64,000 bases of DNA from Schistocephalus solidus (GCA_017591395.1 WEDG01003229.1:61713-125712), one strand, 5' to 3'. Shown: positions 11,785 through 23,699, counted from the first letter of the stretch. Translations and numbers: made by a program. Notes: generated from the letters alone by a model not told the origin.

Positions 11785-12240
11785 GAAGGAGTTAGTTTGC
11801 TCGCTGGAATCCTATCTTTATTCATCTGAGCTTTCAAACTCTTACTGGAGTCCATCATAAGAGGTGAAAGCGGCAACGAAAAACAAGCATCTGTTATACA
11901 AGGTAGGGGCCAACCAAACATCAGCAGTTCCTACGAAAGGGATTACGAGTTTAACTTCGCAGCCACGAGGATAATTGCCCACGCCAGAAGCAAGACAAGC
12001 CGCGAATCGATCGAAGTCTGGGCCTCCGATGAGAGTTCGTCAATTGATTTATCGATCGGGCGTCAGCATAAAGAGCCCCGCACTGGCGTTATTGATGTTT
12101 ACTTCGCCCCTTACCCATCAAATGTCGTTTGTTTTTTGCCGCTTTCGTCTTTACCGATAGACTCCAGTAATAAGTTGAAAGCTCACATGAATAAAGACAT
12201 GATTCCGGTGAGTGAACAGCCTCTTCCTTAGTAATTTTGT
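11785..12240. mobile_element. Inverted pair of Penelope-like element (PLE) 3' ends
   Basis: The minus strand at 11785-11930 carries the PLE tail that ends the long PLE near 46.1 kb. The plus strand at 11935-12240 carries a longer piece: the end of the endonuclease coding region (EFNFAATRIIAHARSKTSRE at about 11945-12005) and the same tail. The two pieces therefore face away from each other around 11930. The coding part is interrupted and non-functional. Each tail holds a decayed hammerhead-like motif. Confidence 0.75.
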
Positions 12241-13161
12241 CCTTATTCTAGTGGTTTCTGAGATTCACACTGAATGTGACTAAATGATGCGGCAATTTCT
12301 ACTGAACTTAACTGCACAGGTTGCACCGGTAGGTCCATCTGTGTGCGTTACTTTCCAGAGTACCTGGACTATACACGTGGCACTTTGGGGGCCAGGAGCT
12401 GATTGGTAGCTGTTCGTGCCTCCTTGTTTTCGTGCTACACCTTGCGATAGCGCAGTCAGTGTTAGCCAGACCATCTGTTTCACGTGCTTCGGAAATGTCT
12501 GCGTATTTGTTCATAAAGACTGGCGTCAAGTGCCCTCTGGTAAGTCGCATTTGAGCAGGGGCAAAGCACTGATGCAGGGTCTGACAAAGTCATCTTGTTC
12601 AACTCCTCTGATGAGTCAAGCTGAGTCTTGACCGAATAACCTGCGGCTCTCTTGGTGGACCCCGTGACTTCACGTCTCCTGTGTTCTGATTGGCAGGAGT
12701 CGGAGTTAGTTATCCTGACTGCACTGGACTGGACCGCTCGCCTTACCATGAATGAAGTCTCGATCCCCGTCTCCAGCGCATCTTTCGGGTGCTCCAACCC
12801 CACTATCGACCACATATAATCCTATAATAGTTGACACCCAGCTGTGAAGCAACTATGCTTCCGTTGGGCTATAATATTCTCAATCTTAAAGAATCCTGCC
12901 TCATCCAGCCACCGCTTGTCGAAGAGCATTCCTTGCCAAAACCCTAAGGTCCTTTAATGAGGGAGAATGGAGACCTGTTGGACGCTAGAGATGCGGCTTC
13001 ACTCTAAACATAGCAAATAAGGTTTCTTAAACACATCGAATCACCTACCGCTGCTGCCTGTCTATAGCTGGCCACGCAAGATCATGGTCGGGGCTTGGCA
13101 TGTCAGCTGATTGTATTGTCATATGAATAGAGGCGAACGTTCGAGTTCCAGGTGTGAGGTG
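12240..13161. other. No recognisable gene
   Basis: Only short overlapping frames on both strands, none matching a family I know. Confidence 0.45.
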
Positions 13162-13175
13162 TATATATATATATA

Positions 13176-13242
<67 letters not shown>
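13162..13242. repeat. (TA)n microsatellite
   Basis: About 80 bp of nearly pure TA with one interruption (tatagtata) near 13175. It ends exactly where a LINE 3'UTR copy begins. Confidence 0.95.
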
Positions 13243-13245
<3 letters not shown>

Positions 13246-13980
13246 CAATGTGTGTTGTGTGGAGTGGCTGACTGGTGGTCTGAGAGTCAGGCTGCGATCG
13301 CTCCTTCTTAACGTGACCTCTTGCTATCTCACACATGTGAGATGTAAGCCGTTTAAACCCCCTGCTGTGTGAAATCCTGGTGCTTGTGTTTGGGGGCTCA
13401 GGTCGTACGTAGTACACGTAGACGAGGTCACCAGCAGCTGCGCTCAGCTTCCGCATCAGACAACTTACCGGCTCGGACAGTGGTCTGATTTTGGGGTGGG
13501 GAGAGAGTGAGATTGAGAGCTCAGCGTATTTTCCTCACTATAAAAACAATCTGACGCGCTTGAAACTATCACGGTGCGCTAAAAGCCGTGGCTTGGAAGG
13601 TTGCCAACTGACGGGATAACTCCGACCGCGTGGTCAGCCCAATGTGTGTTTTGTGTGGAGTGGCTGACTGGCGGACTGGGAGTCAGGTTGCAATGGCTCC
13701 TTCTAAATGTGGCCTTTATGGCACTCCCACTCCGTGGGATCCGATCCAGGTGGGGTGGCACGCCCAGGGGCGGCTCCGGCCGCGCCAGCCACCTGCGCCC
13801 TCTCCCATCTCCGGTCTTTTTTACACCGGGCTCAGGTGGGAGAAGAGGAGAGAGTGCGGTAGATGTAGCGCAAGTCTACTATCACTTAAAAATTATTCAC
13901 GCGCAAGTCACTGTCCCTGCTCCACCCTTCCATGGAGCATACGGTGGACATCGTCGGACTACGACGGTCGAACTGTCGTA
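13243..13980 (+). mobile_element. 5'-truncated zinc-finger LINE (3'UTR only)
   Basis: Two tandem diverged units of about 370 bp are visible. Each contains ccaatgtgtgtt-tgtgtggag, tggctgactgg and gagtcagg-tgc, at 13244 and again near 13639. The copy ends with the family's 3' terminus gactacgacggtcgaactgt near 13977. Its 5' truncation point lies on the (TA)n tract. Confidence 0.8.
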
Positions 13981-13984
13981 AGTT

Positions 13985-14290
13985 AAGAAGAAGGTTGTTC
14001 ACTCGCCAGAATCATGGCTTTATTCGTCTGAGCTTTCGAACTCTTACTAGAGTTCACCGTCAGAGATAAAAGTGACAAAAAAACAGCACCAAATATACGG
14101 GGTAGGGGCCAATCAAACACTGGTGACACCAGTCCGGAGGTGACTGTGCAGGCCTCGGTATGCCGGCCCCAGATCGATAAATCGAGTTGCTCTTATTGGT
14201 TTTTATTGCCGCTTTTATCTCTGACGATGGACTCCAGTAAGAGTTAGAAATCTCAGACGAATAAAGTCATGATTCCAGCAAGCGAATAAT
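13985..14290. mobile_element. Inverted pair of PLE 3' ends
   Basis: The minus strand at 14140-13985 and the plus strand at about 14150-14290 both read the PLE tail (actc-agtaagagtt, gaaa-ctcagacgaataaag, gattc-agc-agcgaa). Both copies are non-coding. The arrangement repeats that at 11785-12240, so it is not a one-off. Confidence 0.7.
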
Positions 14291-15489
14291 ATTCTTCTCA
14301 TATGAGTTTCGTTGCTCATTCATCTCTCAACTTGCCCTGTTTAAACTGCCTGAATTTCGAACTTGGAGGTATGGGCAGAATTTTGAGCCTGCCTATCACA
14401 GGATCATTTTAGGTATATATGTGTAGTCACGGCCTTCATTTTAATAGATAATGCGCAAGGAGTTTGTATTCTGGTAACCATTTGGTGACCGAATATCTTT
14501 GTTTCCGTCCCATGAGAGTCCAGTCGCAAAACGGGCTGAAGACATAGCACGTCATCTGAATCTGCGAACGGAATACCACAGCGCAATCCGCACATTTTCT
14601 GTGAAATTTATTGATTCATCATAACTAAGTGATCTACTTGATGTCGTTTGCCGTATAGTACACCATCGGTACACATTTAGATATGGTTGGTGATGTGGAC
14701 AATGTAACTGGGGGGGCGCACCCTCGAGACTGATCATGCTCGCCAGTTCACAACCAAGATGACCGTCGGGGCTTTGAGGTACCAAACTGAATCAGTCGGC
14801 CTGTTAACTCCTCATCCGCATCTGATACTCAGTACGGAAGTCTCTAGGCTTGTAAGACCGTTCGCGTATTGGTTGTAACACTTAAAAGAAAAACCACGTC
14901 AGTTGCTCTTGTTATCGGGTCTGTGGCTTAGTTCCTAGGCTGTGGCCATTGAACTTGTAGTCTCAGTACTTGAACATTCGCCTCTGCCTCTGCAAATTCA
15001 CAAGATTCCATCCTAGCTTTTAATAATTGTGCTGTACACCCTTCAAACTGCCCACTTCAGGGCACTTTATAGATATCTCTCCTACCCAGGACATTCAGAG
15101 TATATGTACGGAGTCAGTGAGGAGTAGACATGTAAAAGGAGATTGGAATGTAGCATACACCGAAATTTTTCGACCCATCGATCATTACCTTTGAGATGGA
15201 AGCAGCCTTGTTCGTAAGGATGTGCCTAAGAGGATTTGCGCGATGCGATTCGTGCCAAATTCAAAGCCAGAGTCCTCAAACTACTATCTTCGGCACCATG
15301 TGAATGCCTTGTGATGGCGTGGGGGAAATTAGTTTTACGAGCCCCGGGTTGCGGCATCTACTTCACCTGCCGAAGATCATGATGATTTCACCCAAAACGG
15401 TTTTGTCATCGACTCTAGTGAAAGTTGCGACTGAGGATGGGATTGTACAGAGCGATACTACTGACACTGACCTCTGTCAGTAACCTGGT
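14291..15489. other. No recognisable gene
   Basis: Short frames only. The stretch ends where the LINE endonuclease homology begins. Confidence 0.45.
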
Positions 15490-15503
15490 ATCTTCGTTCC
15501 CTT

Positions 15504-16095
15504 TTGGACAATCCCAGGAGCAACCGACCGGAACGGAGAACGGCGCGTGTTGCTCGGGAACTGGCGCGCTACAATGTGGACATTGCTGCTCTCTCTGGGA
15601 CCCGATTCTCTGAGCAGGGTCAGATGAAGAAGGTGGGTGCCGGCTACACCTTCTTCTGGAGCGGCCGGCAAAGGGCAGAGCGACGCGACGCTGGTGTTGC
15701 CTTTGTCATCAGGAACGACATCGTCAGACGTCTGCCCTGTCTGCCGCAGGGTGTCAATGATCGCCTGATGAGCCTCTGCCTGCCTCTTCGGGGAGACCAG
15801 TTCGCCACCATCATCAGCGCCTACGCTCCCCGAATGACGAGCTCCGATTCGGCGAAGGACAAATTCTACGAGGACCTGCACGCCCTGCTGGCAAGTGTGC
15901 CGAAGGTGGAAAAGTTAATTGTCCTTGGTGACCAACGCCCGCGTCAGGACGGAACACGCTGCCTGGCAGGGAGTCCTTGGTCTCCACGGTCCCGGTATCT
16001 GTAACGACAACGGGCTCCTTCTTCTGCGAACGTGTGCGGAACACCATCTCCCGCTGACCAACGCCTAATCGCCTTCCGACGCGGGAGAAGGCCAC
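15504..16095 (+). pseudogene. LINE apurinic-type endonuclease domain, frameshifted
   Basis: The frame 15504-16004 encodes [40 protein letters not shown] and [20 protein letters not shown], the exonuclease/endonuclease/phosphatase fold that nicks target DNA. At about 15935 the motif that reads [11 protein letters not shown] in the copy at 34.7 kb becomes [11 protein letters not shown] because two bases are missing. The rest of the domain continues in another frame and resumes at 16100 with SRRWQCLDYVLVWRRDQKDV. The copy is therefore broken in the endonuclease. Confidence 0.85.
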
Positions 16096-16099
16096 GTGG

Positions 16100-18180
16100 A
16101 TGCACCCTCGGTCGCGGCGCTGGCAGTGTCTGGACTATGTTCTTGTCTGGAGGCGAGATCAAAAGGACGTGCTGGTAACCAAGGCGATCCGCGATGCCGA
16201 TGTTTGGACGAATAACCGCCTCATCATCTCCCAGATGAGGCTCCGACTTCAACCCCGACGAAGGCCCCAAGGTAAGCGACTACGAGTTAAGGTAAATACT
16301 CTTTGGTTAAATCTACCTGCTCACTGTTTTGATTTCAGCAACCAAATAACCCAAAAACTGGAGAACCTCTATGTTCCAGATAATAATTCCACCGTGGAAA
16401 AACGATCGTGTCAACTGCGAAATGTCGTCCAGTCTACCGCCCTCGAAGGACTCGGACGCGCACGCCGTCAACACCACGACTGGTTTGACGATAATGACGT
16501 CGACATCAGCAACTCACCTGCGGAGAAGAATGGACTACACAAAGCCTACATGAACCTTCGGACTAACGCCACCACAGCAGCCTTCTTGAGGTGCCGAAGC
16601 CTTCTACAGCAACGGCTGCGGGAGATACAGGACGCCGAGATGATCCAAAAGGCTGAGGAAATCCAGGGGGTATGCGGACCGCAATGAAATGAAAAACTTT
16701 TTCAAAGCCATCAAGGCTATCTACGGTCCGTGTATCAAGGGCTCCAAACCGCTGCTCAGCTCTGACGGCACAACACTGCTGACAGAGAAATCGCAAATTC
16801 TGAAGCGCTGGACCGAGCACTTCAGAAATGTCCTTAATTGCTCATCAGCCATCTCCAATGCTGCCATTGACCGGCTCCCTCAAGTGGACACGAACAATGA
16901 CCTGGATCTGCCGCCTTCCCTACCAGAAACCATCCAGGCCGTGCAGCAGATTTCCAGCGGTAAAGCATCGGGATCCGACGCAATCCCCCCGGAAGTCTAC
17001 AAGCATGGCGGGCCCCAGCTGATGGCAGAACTGACAACACTCTTCCAGGAGATGTGGCACCAAGGACAAGTTCCTCAGGATTTCAAAGACGTGACCATCG
17101 TCCATCTCTACAAACGGAAGGGGAACCGACAACTCTGTAATAATCACAGAGGCATCTCGTTGCTCAACATCACCGGGAAGATCTTCGCCCGTATCCTTCT
17201 CAATCGTCTTAACGGTCACCTAGAACAGGGCCTGCTCCCGGAAAGCCAATGTGGCTTCCGCCGACACCGCGGAACAACCGACATGATCTTTGCCGCACAC
17301 CAGCTGCAAGAGAAGTGCCAGGAGATGCGAACTCACATATAACTGCCTTCGTGGATCTGGTGAAAGCGTTTGAAATTGTGAATTGCGACGGACTGTCGAT
17401 AGTCATGCAGAAATTCGGCTGTCCTGAGCGGTTCACGCATATGGTGCTAAGCTTGATGACGGGATGACGGCGCGTGTCACTGACAACGGGATGGTATCCG
17501 AAGCATTCGCAGTGGTCAGCGGAATGAAGCAGTGCTGCACACTGGCCCCCATGTTCTTTGCTATGCTGATGAACGCCTACCGTGATGAGCAGCCTGGGCT
17601 CCGCATCACCTACAGAACTGACGAGCACCTTCTCAACAGTCGGCGTATACAGGCTTCAACACAAGTGTCTATGACTACAGTCCATGACTTGATCTTCGCG
17701 GACGACTGCGCCTTTAACACCATGACGGAGGACGACATGCAAAGGAGCATGGACCTATTCGAAGCAGGCTGCGCCAATTTTGGATTAACAATCAGTACAG
17801 CCAAATCGGTTGTCATGCACCAGCCACCACCCAGCGCGGAATACAATATTCCCTGAATCAATTTCAACGGTGCTCAACTCAAAAATGTGGAAAACGTCGC
17901 TTATCTAGGATGCACGCTGTCACGCAACACGAGAATCGATGATGATGTTGCCCAACGGATCTCCAAAGCCAGTCAGGCATTCGGCCGGCTGCAGGCCTCC
18001 GTGTGGAATCGCCACGATATCCACCTGAACACCAAACTGAAGATGTACAAGGCCGTTGTCTTCACGACACGCCTTTACGGAGCGGAGACCTGGACCGTCT
18101 ACTCGAACCAAGCCAGGAAGCTTAATCATTCCCATTTTAGCTGCCTCCGCAGAATACTGAAGCTGAGATAGCAAGACAGG
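16100..18180 (+). pseudogene. LINE reverse transcriptase and C-terminal region, several frame breaks
   Basis: Frames 16100-16687, 16689-17342, 17249-17467, 17464-17856 and 17887-18171 together give one degraded polyprotein. Visible in order: a linker with DFSNQITQKLENL; finger/palm motifs ASGSDAIPPEVYKHGGP and NHRGISLLNITGKIFARILL; the catalytic block TAFVDLVKAF; FADDCAFNTM (the YxDD equivalent, both Asp retained) near 17700; and the post-RT block [19 protein letters not shown] with CLRRILKLR. In-frame stops (16685, 17340, 17855, 18169) and shifts show it is dead. A stop also replaces the tryptophan seen after LRRILKLR in related copies. Confidence 0.85.
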
Positions 18181-18528
18181 ATCCCAGACATGGAAGTCCT
18201 GGAGCGGACCGGAATCCGCAGCATCAATGCCATGCTAAGGCAAGTGCAACGGCGATGGAGTGGCCACCTGGTGAGAAGGGACCACGAGAGACTACCCAAA
18301 TGAATTTTCTATGGAGATTTCGCTACGGGTGCTCGCCGACAGGAAGGTCAAAAACGACGCTACAAGGAAACTCTGAAGACTTCCCTGAAGCAACTGCAGA
18401 TCAACCCGGTGACCTGAGAGGAACTCGCCCAGGATAGACCGGCATGGAGAAGATCCATGATGACTGGTTCTGCAATCTATGAGGCCAACCGGATCGCCGC
18501 CGCCAAGACCAAAAGAGTGGCATGAAAG

Positions 18529-18868
18529 TTGCCAGCGCAGACTAATGTACCAGTGTCTGGAGCACGAACACACAGCAGAGATCGCCACATCCACTGCCCT
18601 CTCTGTCCTCGCGAATTCACTCATCGCATGAATCAAAACTCCCCAGCCTCTCCCGATTTCTCCTGCCCACACTGCGCCCGCAAATTCAACTCACACATCG
18701 GCCTGGTCGGTCACCAGCGAATCCATCGCACGGATTCTGGTTAACCAGTGCCTGAGACTCCGACATACAGTCGATGCGCCCGCCTCCACTGCCCTCACTG
18801 CTCCCGCAAATTTACACACCACATGGGCCTATTAGGACACATGCGCCTTCACGACAACCTGAGGTAAA
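18529..18868 (+). pseudogene. LINE-encoded C2H2 zinc fingers (3 fingers)
   Basis: Three finger-like units follow the RT region: CPLCPREFTHRMN (incomplete), CPHCARKFNSHIGLVGHQRI with H-x-H spacing, and CPHCSRKFTHHMGLLGHMRL ending DNLR and a stop at about 18866. The linker HRTDSG followed by a stop interrupts the frame. In non-LTR elements such fingers may bind nucleic acid; the role here is inference. Confidence 0.75.
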
Positions 18869-19872
18869 CCACCGGAGGCTAAGCCACATCAGTGCACACC
18901 ATCTCCACCAATACATAGACAATATCCTCACCATCATCATAATGTACCTGATAAAATCAAGGTTTCCTTGAAACCGTGGCTAGGAAGGCTGCCAATCTGA
19001 CGCTTACACCAAACCACGCCGTCGGCCCAGTGTATGTGCTATGTGTGTCGGGTGGCTAACCAGTGGACTGGGAGCAGACGGCGATGGCTCCTCTATATAC
19101 CCTGATTAAGTGAATCCTGGTGTGTGCGTTATGAAGGTCAGGTCGTGCTGTGGCGCGCGAAAACGGGTACGCCGACCCGTCAGCCAATGCACCCACTTCC
19201 ACAGCAGACAACTGATCGGCTCCGAAGGGGGTCTGATTGTGGGGGTGGGGGAGAGAGTGAGGTCGACAGCTCAGCACATTTTCCTCACTATAAACAATCT
19301 GAGGCGCTTGAAACTATCACGGTGTGCTAAAAGCCGTGGCTTGGAAGGTTGCCAACTGACGGGAACACTCGGACCGCGTGGTCAGCCCAATGTGTGTTTT
19401 TTGTGGAGTGGCAGATTGGCGGACTGAGAGTCAGGCTGCAGTGGCTCCTTCTTAATGCGGCCTTTATGGCACTCCCACTCCGTGGGATCCGAGCCAGGTG
19501 TGGTCGTACGCCCACTGGCGGCTCCGGCCGCACCAGCCACCTGCGCCCTCTCCTATCTCCGGTCTTCTTGACTCTGTCATGGCGCCGGGCTCAGGTGGGG
19601 GAGGAGGAGAGAGTGCGGTAGCTGCAGCGCAGGTCTACTATCACTTTAAACTAAATCACGCGCAAGTCACCGTCCCTGCACCACCTGGTGTGGAGCATAC
19701 GGTGGACCTCGTCGTAATCATCGGTCGAACTGTCGGATGACGCGGAGTCTTTAAGTGCTACAACGTTTGCCCAAAGTGGACCAGCACCATCAGCATCCAA
19801 AATATGACTGTGAAATCTGGTGAAATGTGCATGCAAGACATACTTCGATTAGTTTATAGCCATATATTCATT

Positions 19873-19985
19873 GAATAACGCTCACCGATCGCTAATGGAA
19901 CTTACTCGTTCCGCCCTGCCTTGAGGCTCAATCTCGAACCTGCTAGCAACCGCACAGTGGCGAGTAGTAGAATAGGCCATATTAA
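19873..19985 (-). repeat. SINE body fragment, minus orientation
   Basis: The minus strand contains the SINE body blocks cgccactgtgcggttgct, gcctcaaggcagggcggaac and gatcggtgagcg. The tRNA-like head is missing. Confidence 0.6.
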
Positions 19986-20489
19986 TCTGCTTATAGCAAT
20001 GTATACTTTGAATAACAGGTGAAAAGAAGCAAAGGACTGACTAGTAGCATGCACAGCCAATGAACATTTATAACAGCTGTACAAAACTACAAAGACTAAA
20101 GTACATCCGTATGAATTCAAAAAGACAGACTCGAGTTCGTCGTTGGAACTCTTCGGACGCATTGAAATTCCGGTGAGAAAACGTGAATAAGCTCAGTCCT
20201 GGGAAGACTTGATTGCCGAAACGATTGCTGACTAGGATTTACGGATGAGGTATGGGAAAGCATTCCATTACGATGTGGTGCGGGTATGATCTCGCTCTTA
20301 TCATGGATGATTCCAGGCCGTGGCTTACTCCATTTTAACCTTATGGGCTGGAAGAGGATGGCAGCAAATTATTGCTAACAGGCATAAGCCTGGGTTCAGT
20401 TGGCGTTCAGCATATTTCAGGCTAGAATCCGATCTAAGGACATGATCGGTGTGCGCCCTTCTGTCTTTGTTTATAGACCCGATCACAAC
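19986..20489. other. No recognisable feature
   Basis: Unassigned spacer between two oppositely oriented SINE pieces. Confidence 0.4.
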
Positions 20490-20775
20490 TGACAAGACAA
20501 CGTGCCCATGACTCAATGGTTAGAGCATTTGGCTTCTAACAAACTGGTCGCGAGATCGAGCCTCATTGGTTGCACAGCCTGGGGTTGGTTATGGCTGGCT
20601 GATGAAGGCTAATGAGTCAGAAATGGCCCTTCCAGTGACCCTTGTCTTGGTCAGCAATCTTATGCTGCCTAGACCAATATCCGCTGAGCGGCTGCTGCTG
20701 GGAACTGAGAGTGAGCCTCACGGCAGAACGGGACGAGTGTCCCGTATCGCGATCGGTGAGTGCTCCCTCTAGGAA
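20490..20775 (+). repeat. tRNA-derived SINE, plus orientation, nearly full length
   Basis: The tRNA-like head reads catgactcaatggttagagc (A box) and gtcgcgagatcgagcctcat (B-box region). The body contains tggctggctgatgaaggct, cccttccagtgacccttgtc, gctgcctagaccaatatccg and gcctcacggcagaacggga. The opposite-facing body fragment lies at 19873-19985. Confidence 0.7.
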
Positions 20776-21550
20776 CTGTCGCTTTATTGTATGGGGAAAA
20801 GGCAGAAGTATAACGTGATGAGAACAATTTTCTTGATGAGCGAAAATAGATGATGGAGATGAAGCTCAGGATGTCTCTATACCTTAACAGAGGGCTGTCC
20901 GATCTTTTTATAGGATAAGACACGCCAATAGTCGACTATGAAGTTAATAAGGAATTCAAAACCAAAAATAACGTATGCGGTTTTAACAGTGCTAATAAAC
21001 CTCGAAAGCACATGAAAGAGACTCGGGTTAAGAGTGAGGAAGCGGATATCGTAAATGGCAACACCAGAGCCATTGAAGGATAGATGCAGTGGGGAGCATG
21101 GCATGGACTGTGCTCCAGAATCAACTAAAAAGCATTTGTGATAGTGCAAATTGCAGACGTGGAAAGTCCGACCAGGGTGAACATGGCAGGATAAACGGTG
21201 GCTCTCTGGCCTGATGTCATTGTAAACCAGCCTGGCGTCGGCAACTGATATCCGCACCACACCACACCACACCAGACCACGGCATGACATGGCTTATGAG
21301 CTCAGAGTTTCTACTCAAATGCGGTTTTGGCGAGTCCAGCCAGTCAAAGATGTTAACTTATTGATTTATCGATTTTCTACCCTTGTTAATGGAGTACACT
21401 CCCATTAATGCTGCTCAGTATTGACGTACTGGTGCATGCCACTGGCAGTTTGACCGATGATCGTGAAACTTGAGATTCTAAGTTTTAACTCCGCCGCATG
21501 CCCTCGAAATGTGACTCGAGTAGCTGTAAATTAACCGTTGGTGTAGGTTA
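20776..21550. other. No recognisable gene
   Basis: Only short frames. A small acc-acacc run occurs at 21255-21275. Confidence 0.4.
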
Positions 21551-21559
21551 ACGAAGGAC

Positions 21560-22612
21560 TGTTGAAATGAATCTCAAAAGCCAGTTAGGCCTCCGTGTGG
21601 AATCGCCACGGTATTCACCTGAACACCAAACTGATGATTTACAAGGCCATAATCTTGACGAAACTCCTTTACGGAGCGGAAACCTGGACCGTCTACTCAA
21701 ATCAAGCCAGGAAGCTGAATTACTTCCATCTCAGCTGCCTCCGGAGAATACTGCAGCTGGGATGGCATGACAGGATCCCGGATACGGAAGTCCTTGAACG
21801 GACTGAAATCCCAAGCATCCACGCCGTGTTGAGGCAAGTGCAACTGCGGTGGAGCGGCCATCTGGTGAGAATGGTCGATGAGCGACTACTGAAACTACTT
21901 TTTTTTAACGGAAATGTCGCTACGGGTGCTCACCGACACGGAGGTTAAAGACGACGCTACAAGAACACTTTGAAGAAATCTCTGGAGTATCAATTCACAG
22001 CAAAGATCGCCGTATCTCCTGTCCTCACTGCCCTCGCGTGGTGCCTCTTCGAAGGTGCCTATTCGGGCACATGCCAACAGAAATAACCGCAATGCCGACA
22101 GCATCGATACACCCAGTCACTCCCTCCGTTCCTGTCAGTTTCACCGCCACTGCCACCCCCACTACAACGAACGACAACTCCTCAGCCCCTCCCGATTTCT
22201 CCTGCCCACACTGCGCCTGCAACTTCACCTTACGCCAATCTGACGGGATAACTCGAACCGCGTGATCAGCCCCATGTGTACGCTTGTCCGCAATGGACGA
22301 TTGGCGGGCTGAGAGCCAGGCTGCAGTGACCTTTATGGCACTCCTACTCAGTTGCAATCCAAGTTCCCCCTTTCTTATGTCGTTGTGTTCTTGTTTGGTG
22401 TTGGACCACAGTGCGTGGGCCTGCGCCCTCTCCCATCGCCGGTCTTCTTGACTCTGTCTTGACACCGGGTTCAGGTGGGGAATTGGAACAGAGAGTGGTG
22501 TAGATGCAGTGCAAATCTACTCTCATTGCAATAAAGCGCAAGTCATCGTTCCTGCACCACACTCCTGTGGAGCATACGGTGGATATTCTCAGACTACGAC
22601 GGTCGAACTGAC
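21560..22612 (+). mobile_element. Zinc-finger LINE, copy 2 (5'-truncated, internally deleted)
   Basis: It begins within the post-RT region ([12 protein letters not shown] shift, then [73 protein letters not shown] at 21595-21948). A decayed finger (CPHCACNFTL, near 22200) follows, then the last part of the 3'UTR, ending at the family terminus cagactacgacggtcgaact near 22612. Most of the finger region and the first UTR subrepeat are deleted. Confidence 0.8.
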
Positions 22613-22759
22613 GTTAATGGCCGTGATTTCGTCAACATTGCTGATTCTTAACCTCCCGGCTACTCTGTACTTTGGCTCACTGTCACCGGTATTGCTGGTC
22701 ACCCGCGCCTTCCCTGTGTGGCAAATAATTTTGCCCAGGCAACGTTGCAGCACATAATA

Positions 22760-23210
22760 TCGGAACGGGAAGTCATTGAGATTAGTTACTGACTGTGAAC
22801 CGTCAGCTCGCGGCTCACGCGATTGTCACCTCTTTCAAAAATGTTGGTCTCGCCAAACTAGAAGGTGTGGTCGGGTTCCATTGAATAAGCCGTGATCTGG
22901 GAGTAAGATTTATTTATCCTCATTAATGCTGCATGCGCGGTCATTCGCGTTTGGAGTGGTCTCCCAGTTTCTCCGATGTATTGGCTTTTTCCGCAATTGC
23001 ATAAACGATTCTAATGTTTCCCGCAGGGGTAGAGGGTCCTTTGGACTCATGCCCTGGCGTCTCATGGTCGACTACGTAACGTGTGCTCCCCCACCGAGTG
23101 GTGTGAAGAGGCGGTTGATGGCTTCCAAGACGAGTGACCAGCAGTCGCGGTGACAGCGAGGCAAATAGCCATAAACGACGCGGGTATGGACTGAAAAACA
23201 ATAATCGTAT
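22760..23210 (-). pseudogene. PLE endonuclease-region fragment
   Basis: On the minus strand frame 23201-22941 includes RIVYAIAEKANTSEKLGDHS. This has the V-Y start of a PLE GIY-YIG domain and a downstream DHSK in place of the usual basic helix. The rest does not align well. It lies upstream of the decayed hammerhead-like motif at 23359. Assignment is moderately uncertain. Confidence 0.45.
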
Positions 23211-23397
23211 CAGCTACGACCTCCATCGATGAACAAGAGGACTGATAATTATTGTAGGCATGTGGTCACCTGGTCACTGTCCTATAAATACTGCACAGCT
23301 CGTGTCTTTAGTATAGTTGTCTGCGACTTTTTATGATAATAGGTTTGAATTAGGATCCGAAACGTCAAGCCAACAAACTTCTTGTTCCAACAATCAC

Positions 23398-23488
23398 ATC
23401 CTCATCATCATCATCATCCTCATCCTCCTCCTCCTCCTCCTCATCATCATCATCACCGTCATAATCGTCGTCGTCGTCGTCGTCGTCG

Positions 23489-23575
<87 letters not shown>

Positions 23576-23690
23576 CCACCACCACCACCACCACCACCAC
23601 TATCATCATCATCGTCAGCAGCAGCAACAGCAGCAGTATCCTCTTTTTCTTCTTCTTCTTCTTCTTCTTCTTCTTCTTCTTCTTCTTCGG
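23398..23690. repeat. Compound trinucleotide microsatellite
   Basis: Successive blocks of (TCA)n, (TCC)n, (TCG)n, (TCA)n, (GCA)n, (CCA)n, (TCA)n, (GCA)n and (TTC)n. Every neighbouring pair of repeat units differs by one base, consistent with stepwise replacement during slippage. Long runs of His, Gln, Ile and Ser codons in the frames here are by-products, not a gene. Confidence 0.95.
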
Positions 23691-23699
23691 AAACTCTTC

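Larger units (their letters stand above)
15490..19740 (+). mobile_element. Zinc-finger LINE, copy 1 (most complete copy in the window)
   Basis: A non-LTR retrotransposon reading endonuclease, reverse transcriptase, C-terminal domain, C2H2 fingers, then a long 3'UTR. The endonuclease is the type that databases often label craniofacial development protein 2-like, which points to the RTE group, but I treat the clade as tentative. The 3'UTR runs 18868-19740, has two subrepeats (repeated aaccgtggct-ggaaggctgcc / aaagccgtggcttggaaggt) and ends at the family terminus near 19735. No target duplication was identified. Confidence 0.85.

Noticed and set aside
15504..16004. A craniofacial development protein 2-like host gene
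   Set aside because: That label comes from LINE-derived endonuclease sequence; the frame continues into an RT and is broken.
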